Shown: positions 6,634-11,267 of the stretch, one piece after another | Position numbering within the stretch: the stretch's first letter is position 1 | Layout of the letters: every line of letters starts with the position of its first letter | Assembly (NCBI GenBank): GCA_019308625.1 | Contig: JAFDHU010000016.1 | Span: forward strand, 1-11,267 | Length of the DNA stretch: 11,267 nt | Source of the DNA: Deltaproteobacteria bacterium | GTDB taxonomy: Bacteria; Desulfobacterota; Desulfobaccia; Desulfobaccales; 0-14-0-80-60-11 | Direction of reading: 5' to 3' | The notes under the pieces: model-generated | What the model was told of the DNA's origin: nothing | Seen by the model: only the letters and a program-made list of their open reading frames with translations | The model's database searches: none | Made by a program: the position numbers and the translations under genes

Positions 6634-6650
6634 GGCTCAACCTGAGCCTT
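6634..6650. repeat. Short perfect hairpin (GGCTCA / TGAGCC)
   Basis: GGCTCA (6634-6639) and TGAGCC (6643-6648) pair perfectly around a 3-nt loop and are followed by TTTAT on the plus strand, so this could be a second, weak terminator after hcp. On the minus strand it lies 22 nt downstream of the TGA that ends the decayed frame at 6665 (see findings). Confidence 0.35.
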
Positions 6651-6664
6651 TATCTCCTCCGGAG

Positions 6665-6977
6665 TCAGGTGGAACCTGGGGCGGGACACGATTCCGGCGT
6701 GGGAGTTGCGATTTCTGCTTCAACCGGCTCCCTGTCCGGCTGCCCCGCGACCTCCGCGGCTTTCACCGTCCGGAACAGAGCCCCCAGGGTCACCGGCGAA
6801 CTTTTAAAGCCGGTTTCCGCCACCAGTTCGGCTTGGCTGAAACCGGCTTGCTTCAGGAGGACCAGGAAATCATTATCCTGGTATGGCGCCGCCCTCTCAG
6901 CGGGCCCATTTGGCCACCCGGGCCCGGGGGTCGTCCGGCAGTCAGCCCACCAGGATCTGGTCCGCCACCATATTCAT
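6665..6977 (-). pseudogene. Decayed coding remnant (family not firmly recognised)
   Basis: No intact gene lies between hcp and lemA, but the minus strand reads like a broken protein. From an ATG at 6977 (preceded by AGGAAGG) one frame gives MNMVADQILVG, a TGA (6944-6942), LPDDPRARVAKWAR, a second TGA (6899-6897) and EGGA. The reading then continues in the next frame as PYQDNDFLVLLKQAGFSQAEL, ETGFKSSPVTLGALFRTVK and a Pro/Glu-rich tail to a TGA at 6667-6665. The pieces join into one plausible protein if two stops and one frameshift near 6885-6890 are repaired. The LLKQAGF...ETGFKSSPVTLGALFR part recalls the C-terminal region of SAM-dependent methyltransferase-like proteins, but I cannot assign it. 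The plus-strand frame at 6627-7019 is its shadow. Confidence 0.45.
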
Positions 6978-7045
6978 AATGGCCTTCCTAACTCCCGGTC
7001 AGGTCCCTGCCACTGGTAGCCGGACCTGCCTGGCGTCGGAATTTA

Positions 7046-7074
7046 TTGGCAACACCTCCGGAATAATTTATGCT
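7046..7074 (+). promoter_or_regulatory. Candidate sigma-70 promoter for lemA-DUF2207
   Basis: TTGGCA (7046-7051) and TATGCT (7069-7074) are separated by 17 bp and match the vegetative consensus at 5/6 and 4/6 positions. The predicted start near 7081 leaves a leader of about 94 nt before lemA. No operator is recognised nearby. Confidence 0.45.
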
Positions 7075-7174
7075 GGCTAACCGGGGAGGGCCGCAGGGTA
7101 TGGCTCAAGAATTGCATAAACCGAACGGTGGGCCTGAACTTTTCTGGGATTAGAACAAAAAAGCGAGGCTTGTC

Positions 7175-7729
7175 ATGGTGATTTATCTTTTTCTTGGCTT
7201 CCTGGCCCTGGCCTTGGCGGGGGTGGTGGTCCTGTACAACCGCCTGGTAAAAAATCAAAACCTGGTGCAGGAGGGCTGGAGCGGCATTGACGTCCAGCTC
7301 AAGCGCCGGGCCGACCTGATCCCCAACCTGATAGACACGGTAAAGGGCTATATGGGCCATGAGCGGGAGGTCCTGGAGCGGGTGACCCGCCTGCGGGCCG
7401 AAAGCCTGAAGCCGGGCCCCCCAGGGGCCAAGGGCCGGGTGGAAGGCCTGCTGGGCGCGGCCCTGGGCCAACTCCTGGCAGTGGCGGAAAACTACCCGGA
7501 CCTCAAGGCCAGTCAGAATTTTATGGAGTTACAAAAAGCCCTGGCCGATATTGAGGAGCAGATTCAACTGGCCCGACGCTACTACAACGGCGCGGCGCGC
7601 AACCTCAACATCCTGGTGGATTCCTTCCCCAGCAATCTGGTGGCCCGGGCCTTCGGCTTTCAGCGGGTGGAATACTTTGAACTGGAAGACCCCGGGGACC
7701 GGGTGGTTCCTCGGGTGAGTTTTGCGTGA
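7175..7729 (+). CDS. lemA: LemA family protein
   Basis: A 184-residue LemA-family protein, a small membrane-anchored helical protein of unknown molecular role. One N-terminal membrane segment (residues 2-21) is followed by the family's conserved VQEGWSGIDVQLKRRADLIPNL region (31-52) and a helical bundle. The signature LARRYYNGAARNLN (132-145) and SFPSNLVARAFGF (150-162) close the domain. Length matches the family's usual 180-200 residues. GCGAGG six bases before the ATG supports the start. Its last codons overlap the first of the next gene (GTGA), so the two are translationally coupled. lemA next to a DUF2207 gene is a familiar pairing, which strengthens both calls. Confidence 0.94.
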   Translation: MVIYLFLGFLALALAGVVVLYNRLVKNQNLVQEGWSGIDVQLKRRADLIPNLIDTVKGYMGHEREVLERVTRLRAESLKPGPPGAKGRVEGLLGAALGQLLAVAENYPDLKASQNFMELQKALADIEEQIQLARRYYNGAARNLNILVDSFPSNLVARAFGFQRVEYFELEDPGDRVVPRVSFA

Positions 7730-9666
7730 AGGGGGCGGCCGTGCGGGATTGGTTATGCCGACTACTATTGATTGTCGGGGCTGCGGCCTTATTGGGGGGT
7801 CCGGGCCTCCAGAACCGGGCCGGCGCCGCCTCCGAGCGCATTCTCAGCTTCCACAGCCGGATCGTGGTGCATCCCGACGCCAGCCTGACAGTCACCGAGA
7901 CCATCACCGTGAACTGTGCCGGGCGCCGGATCAAGCGGGGCATCATCCGGGAATTCCCCACCTCCTACCGGGACCGCCACGGCAACACTGTCAAAGTGGG
8001 CTTCCAGGTGAAAGAAGTGCTGCGGGACGGCCGGCCCGAACCTTATCACCTCCGACCTGCAGCCAACGGCCAGAAGATTTACATCGGCCGGAAAGACCTA
8101 TACTTGCGTCCCGGAGTCTATACTTATACCATTACTTATTACACCGACCGCCAGATCGGCTATTTCAAAGACTTTGACGAACTGTATTGGAATGTCACCG
8201 GCAACGGCTGGACCTTCCCCATTGAGCGGGCCGAAGCGGTGGTGGTGCTCCCCCACGGCGCGGAGATTCTGCAGTATGCCGCCTATACCGGGCCTTTCGG
8301 CGCCAAGAGGCGGGATTTCCGGGTGAGTCGCGACTCGACCGGGAATATCGTGTTCACCACCACCCGGGGTTTGGCCCCCGGGGAGGGCCTGACCATCGCG
8401 GTGGCCTGGCCCAAGGGCTTGGTGCGGGAGCCCTCGGGGACTGAGAAGCTGTTTTATTTCTTCACGGACAACGCCACCGTACTCCTGGGTCTCATCTGGC
8501 TGGCGGTGGTGCTGGGCTATTACCTGGTGATCTGGGGCCGGGTGGGCCGGGACCCGGAGAAGGGGCCCATCATCCCCTTGTTTGAACCCCCCAAAGGCTT
8601 TTCGCCGGCCGCCTCCCGCTGTTTGATGCGTCTGGGCTTTGATGACAAGGCCTTCGCTGCCGCAGTGGTGGACCTGGCGGTAAAGGGCGTTCTCACCATA
8701 GAAGAAAACAACGGCGACTACACTCTCAAAAAGAAAAACAGCAACGAGGCCGGACTTTTCCTCGGGGAGCGCCGGGTGGCCCGCAGTCTGTTTTCCCGCC
8801 AGCGAGAGGCGGTGGAAATGACCAACAAGAATCACCGCCTCATTCGCAAGGCCCGGGAGGCCTTGAAGGACACCCTGAACCGGGAGCTGACCAGAATCTA
8901 CTTCGTCACCAACTCCCGCTACCTGATTCCCGGGGTGGTCCTGACGGTTCTGGCCCTGGGGTCCCTGCTCCTGGTGGCCCCGGCCCGGGGAGAGGCGGCA
9001 TTTGCGGTCCTGTGGCTCTCCATCTGGTCAGTGGGCTGCTACTTTCTGGGGCTGAAGGTGTACCGGAGTTGGCAGGGCCTCCGGGGCGGCTCCCTCCGAA
9101 TTCTGGGCACCCTGGGCCTCACCCTCTTTTCCCTGCCCTTCTTTGGGGGGCTGGTGCTGGGGACCTATTTGTTCACCAGCTCCATTTCACTTCCTGCCGC
9201 TGTCATTATTTTGGGCCTGGCCTTGGTCAACGCGTTGTTTTTCCATCTGCTCAAGGCTCCCACCCTGAAGGGGCGAAAAGTGTTGGATCAGATTGAAGGA
9301 TTTAAAATGTACCTGTCCGTGGCAGAAAAAGAGCGCCTGGAAGTCCTTCATCCCCCGGAAAAGACGCCGGAGCTGTTTGAAAAATACCTGCCGTATGCTT
9401 TGGCCCTGGATGTGGAAAACGAGTGGAGCGAGCAGTTTGCCGAGGTTCTGGCCGCGGCCCAGACCGAGGGGCGGGCCTATTCCCCGGTGTGGTACCGGGG
9501 CGGCTCCTGGGAGGGGTTCCGGGCCTCCCGGCTGGCCCAAAATCTGAGCGGGGCCTTCACCGGAGCCATCGCCTCCGCGGCCTCCCCGCCGGGTTCAGCC
9601 TCGGGCTCCGGCGGGGGCGGCTTTTCCGGCGGAGGGGGCGGGGGCGGCGGCGGCAGCGGCTGGTAG
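7726..9666 (+). CDS. DUF2207 domain membrane protein with glycine-rich C-terminus
   Basis: A 646-residue DUF2207 protein of unknown function. From the N-terminus it has a signal peptide (core LLLIVGAAALLGG, about 13-25; cleavage near RAGAA); an extracytoplasmic beta-rich DUF2207 domain (about 37-230, with TVTETITVNCAG and RGIIREFPTSYRD); a membrane segment (251-270); a cytoplasmic part (271-395); a hydrophobic block of several helices (399-443 and 458-509); the conserved LDQIEGFKMYLSVAEKERLE (520-539) and TPELFEKYLPYALALDVE (547-564); and a Gly/Ser tail ending in a Gly9 run and GSGW. The GTG at 7726 overlaps the lemA stop and is preceded by GGTGAG. A GTG at 7741, with AAGGGGG five bases before it, would shorten the N-terminus by five residues and is equally plausible. 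Confidence 0.92.
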   Translation: MKGAAVRDWLCRLLLIVGAAALLGGPGLQNRAGAASERILSFHSRIVVHPDASLTVTETITVNCAGRRIKRGIIREFPTSYRDRHGNTVKVGFQVKEVLRDGRPEPYHLRPAANGQKIYIGRKDLYLRPGVYTYTITYYTDRQIGYFKDFDELYWNVTGNGWTFPIERAEAVVVLPHGAEILQYAAYTGPFGAKRRDFRVSRDSTGNIVFTTTRGLAPGEGLTIAVAWPKGLVREPSGTEKLFYFFTDNATVLLGLIWLAVVLGYYLVIWGRVGRDPEKGPIIPLFEPPKGFSPAASRCLMRLGFDDKAFAAAVVDLAVKGVLTIEENNGDYTLKKKNSNEAGLFLGERRVARSLFSRQREAVEMTNKNHRLIRKAREALKDTLNRELTRIYFVTNSRYLIPGVVLTVLALGSLLLVAPARGEAAFAVLWLSIWSVGCYFLGLKVYRSWQGLRGGSLRILGTLGLTLFSLPFFGGLVLGTYLFTSSISLPAAVIILGLALVNALFFHLLKAPTLKGRKVLDQIEGFKMYLSVAEKERLEVLHPPEKTPELFEKYLPYALALDVENEWSEQFAEVLAAAQTEGRAYSPVWYRGGSWEGFRASRLAQNLSGAFTGAIASAASPPGSASGSGGGGFSGGGGGGGGGSGW

Positions 9667-9689
9667 GGGGCTGGCATCTTCAGGCTGGG

Positions 9690-9708
9690 AACCGAGACCC
9701 GGTTTTTC
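9690..9708 (+). terminator. Possible terminator after the DUF2207 gene
   Basis: AACCG (9690-9694) and CGGTT (9700-9704) pair around a 5-nt loop and run into TTTTT. A longer alternative stem pairs GGAACCG (9688-9694) with CGGTTCC (9713-9719), which excludes the first. The 5-bp stem is short, so the call is tentative. The two folds could also reflect simple overlap of repeats. Confidence 0.4.
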
Positions 9709-9783
9709 TGCCCGGTTCCGCCCTTTGGTAAATTGGTAAAATTTTAAAGCGGTCTTGAGCAAACCCGGAGTAATCATCCCCGC

Positions 9784-10857
9784 ATGAAAGACCTGCCCAT
9801 TCTGGAGCTGGCGGGTTCCCCCCAAGATCTAGGGCGGAATCATGGACAAAAGCTGGCTCAGGAGATCCGCGGCCTGCGCCGGCAGCTTTTCGCCTATCTC
9901 CTCAAAGCAGGCTTGGTAGTAGGGGCCTGGCCAGTATTCGGCGCGCTCCTCTGTTTGGCCCGAAGTTTCTGGGCGGCGATTCCCCGGAGCCTCCGGGAGG
10001 AGATGCAGGGAGTGGCCTCCGGAGCGGGGGTCGGCCTCTCTCTCATCCTGCTGATAAACGTGCTGGATGATCTGGCCAATAACGTGCCCCGCTGCTCGGG
10101 ACTGGCGGCAGGGGGCCCGCGGACTGCGGACGGCGCCTTCCTGGCCGGCCGCAATCTGGATTATCCTCTGTTTCTGGACATCCTGATTGATTACCAGATG
10201 CTTTTCCTGGTGGAGCCCGAGCAAGGCCAGCCCTTCGCCTCCCTGGCCTGGCCGGGATATGTGGGGGTGTGCACCGGACTCAACCGGGCCGGAGTGGCCT
10301 TGAGCCAGTTTTCCGCCATGAGCCGGGACACCTCTCTCAGGGGCCTGCCTGCCGCCCTGCGCTTCCGCCTGGGACTGGAAAGCGCTGAGTCTGTGGCTGA
10401 TGCAGTCCGGACCATTATGGAACTGAAGGGGACCATCGGCAACAACGTCTTGCTGGCATCTGCCAGCGAAGCATGGGTGCTGGAGTTATCTGCTCATCAG
10501 GGGGCGGTGCGCCGACCCGAGGCCGGACTCATCACCGTTACCAATCATTATCAGACTGCGGCCATGGCTCCTTTAAAAGGCCGGTTCCCCCGGCGGCCAC
10601 CTTTTTCCCCTTTATCCGCTTATTACTTCACCGAGGAGTACAGCCGGGCCCGGGAGGCGCGGCTTCAGGAGCTGGCCCAGGGGAGGCGCTTGGGGCCGGA
10701 GGATTTTCAGGTCATTTTAGCTGATGATCGCATTGCCAATCCCGGCACCGTGGTCAGCGTGGTGGTCCGCCCGGAGGATAAAACGCTCTGGGTGGCCCGC
10801 GGGCAAGTCCCGCCGGTGAGTCAGGGACCGTTCCAGAAAATCCGGCTATGGCAGTAG
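9784..10857 (+). CDS. C45-type Ntn-hydrolase (acyltransferase / amidohydrolase family)
   Basis: A 357-residue protein resembling peptidase family C45 and related linear-amide hydrolases, in which self-cleavage exposes an N-terminal catalytic Cys. The N-terminal DLGRNHGQKLAQEIR (15-29) resembles the propeptide-side G-x-x-HG motif. Cys104 in VPRCSGLA is the expected nucleophile after processing, followed by the GAFLAGRNLDYP motif (117-128, with Arg123, Asn124 and Asp126). TNHY at 253-256 holds the conserved Asn/His. No classical signal peptide is seen; the hydrophobic stretches at 37-57 and 84-93 lie within the pro-segment. The substrate is unknown; relatives act on penicillin precursors, bile salts, ceramides or N-acyl amino acids. 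The start at 9784 has only a distant CGGAG (13 nt). It follows the DUF2207 gene by 117 bp and may or may not share its transcript. Confidence 0.82.
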   Translation: MKDLPILELAGSPQDLGRNHGQKLAQEIRGLRRQLFAYLLKAGLVVGAWPVFGALLCLARSFWAAIPRSLREEMQGVASGAGVGLSLILLINVLDDLANNVPRCSGLAAGGPRTADGAFLAGRNLDYPLFLDILIDYQMLFLVEPEQGQPFASLAWPGYVGVCTGLNRAGVALSQFSAMSRDTSLRGLPAALRFRLGLESAESVADAVRTIMELKGTIGNNVLLASASEAWVLELSAHQGAVRRPEAGLITVTNHYQTAAMAPLKGRFPRRPPFSPLSAYYFTEEYSRAREARLQELAQGRRLGPEDFQVILADDRIANPGTVVSVVVRPEDKTLWVARGQVPPVSQGPFQKIRLWQ

Positions 10858-10941
10858 GTTGGGGGTATCGGAGGCGAAAGGGGGCAAAAAACGGATTTCC
10901 GGAAAGTGGCCATAATCTGGGTTTTCCGGATCTCATTCAGC

Positions 10942-10969
10942 TTGACAGCCGGCGGCTTCCTGGTAATAT
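10942..10969 (+). promoter_or_regulatory. Promoter of tRNA-Arg
   Basis: A perfect -35 TTGACA (10942-10947) and a -10 TAATAT (10964-10969) are spaced by 16 bp. The predicted start near 10976 is only about three bases before the mature tRNA 5' end, so little 5' leader would remain for RNase P. The spacer is GC-rich while the -10 region is AT-rich. Confidence 0.7.
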
Positions 10970-10978
10970 TTAAAGTGC

Positions 10979-11055
10979 GGGCGATTAGCTCAGGTGGATA
11001 GAGCGTTGGTCTCCGGAACCAAAGGTCGGGCGTTCGAGTCGCCCATCGCCCGCCA
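10979..11055 (+). tRNA. tRNA-Arg (anticodon CCG)
   Basis: A complete 77-nt cloverleaf including an encoded CCA. The acceptor GGGCGAT pairs with ATCGCCC, discriminator G at 11052. The D stem is GCTC/GAGC and the anticodon stem TTGGT/ACCAA encloses the loop CTCCGGA. The anticodon CCG is at 11013-11015. The T stem GGGCG/CGCCC surrounds TTCGAGT. It reads the CGG arginine codon. All stems are fully paired. It stands alone in this window with its own promoter. Confidence 0.97.
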
Positions 11056-11073
11056 ACTAATTTCAAGGCCTCA

Positions 11074-11101
11074 GCTTACGGGCCTCAAGAGCCTCGTAAG
11101 C
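11074..11101. repeat. Stem-loop downstream of tRNA-Arg
   Basis: GCTTACG (11074-11080) and CGTAAGC (11095-11101) form a perfect 7-bp stem, and the interior can pair further (GG..CTC with GAG..CC). It starts 18 bp after the tRNA and may end its transcript or protect its 3' side, but no U-run follows. Confidence 0.45.
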
Positions 11102-11155
11102 AATCCCTGTCTGTATTCCCCCCAAGACAAACTCAAAATGTTAACTCGCTGTCTT

Positions 11156-11171
11156 TTCCCTCCGGAGGGAA
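11156..11171. repeat. 16-bp perfect palindrome
   Basis: TTCCCTCCGGAGGGAA is self-complementary and lies in the otherwise empty stretch after the tRNA (11102-11267), where no gene is recognised. It could be a protein-binding site for a neighbouring gene outside the window or a fragment of a REP-type repeat. Confidence 0.4.
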
Positions 11172-11267
11172 GGGAGGCGGCGGAAGCGCCAACTTTGTCC
11201 GACCGACTCTCTGCTTTTGCCTCATCAACTTCAAGGATGGCGGGCAGGGGAGCGGTACGCCAGTCAT

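Noticed and set aside
6942..6944. First TGA in the broken frame as a selenocysteine codon
   Set aside because: A second TGA and a frameshift follow within 60 bp, and no SECIS-like hairpin with a suitable loop was found after it; decay is simpler.
6627..7019. 130-codon plus-strand open frame between hcp and lemA
   Set aside because: Its Pro/Ser/Arg-rich product looks like the antisense of the decayed minus-strand frame, and it has no ribosome binding site.
10821..11066. 81-codon minus-strand open frame over the tRNA
   Set aside because: It contains the WATRTPDLWFRRPTLYPPELIA-type sequence that is the known antisense translation of a tRNA gene; it is spurious.

Overview
The window is about 11 kb of GC-rich (roughly 60% by eye) bacterial chromosome. 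No phage, IS, CRISPR or plasmid genes are visible. The best guess for the host is an anaerobic deltaproteobacterium (Desulfobacterota). The reasons are a Desulfovibrio-type (class I) hybrid-cluster protein, an FNR-like palindrome in its promoter region, and a small gene that looks like a selenoprotein of a membrane-protein family I associate with such anaerobes. This placement is inference; no rRNA or other marker is present.

Layout. 1-485: probable tail of an upstream gene, then non-coding sequence with a REP-like palindrome. 486-1921 (+): a DUF488 protein and an aldo/keto reductase. 2122-3647 (-): an M20D amidohydrolase preceded by a 54-residue membrane protein whose frame is interrupted by one UGA, with a hairpin placed like a bacterial SECIS just after it. 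3890-4564 (-): an unrecognised secreted, proline-rich, basic-tailed protein. 4859-6487 (+): hcp, divergent from it, with a candidate regulator site and a strong terminator. 6560-7174: no intact gene; the minus strand carries a decayed coding remnant. 7175-9666 (+): a lemA-DUF2207 pair with overlapping ends. 9784-10857 (+): a C45-type Ntn-hydrolase. 10979-11055 (+): tRNA-Arg(CCG) with a near-consensus promoter.

How the genes relate. Most are housekeeping or accessory genes without an obvious shared pathway. The clear functional units are hcp (reactive nitrogen defence) with its own promoter and terminator, and lemA-DUF2207 (envelope pair). The most notable item is the candidate selenoprotein at 3483-3647 (minus). 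Standard gene calling would miss it because the UGA splits it into two pieces of about 30 and 23 codons. The supporting evidence is a strong Shine-Dalgarno, sensible membrane-protein sequence on both sides of the UGA, and a hairpin whose GGUC loop and UGA-to-loop distance closely match the E. coli fdhF SECIS as I know it.
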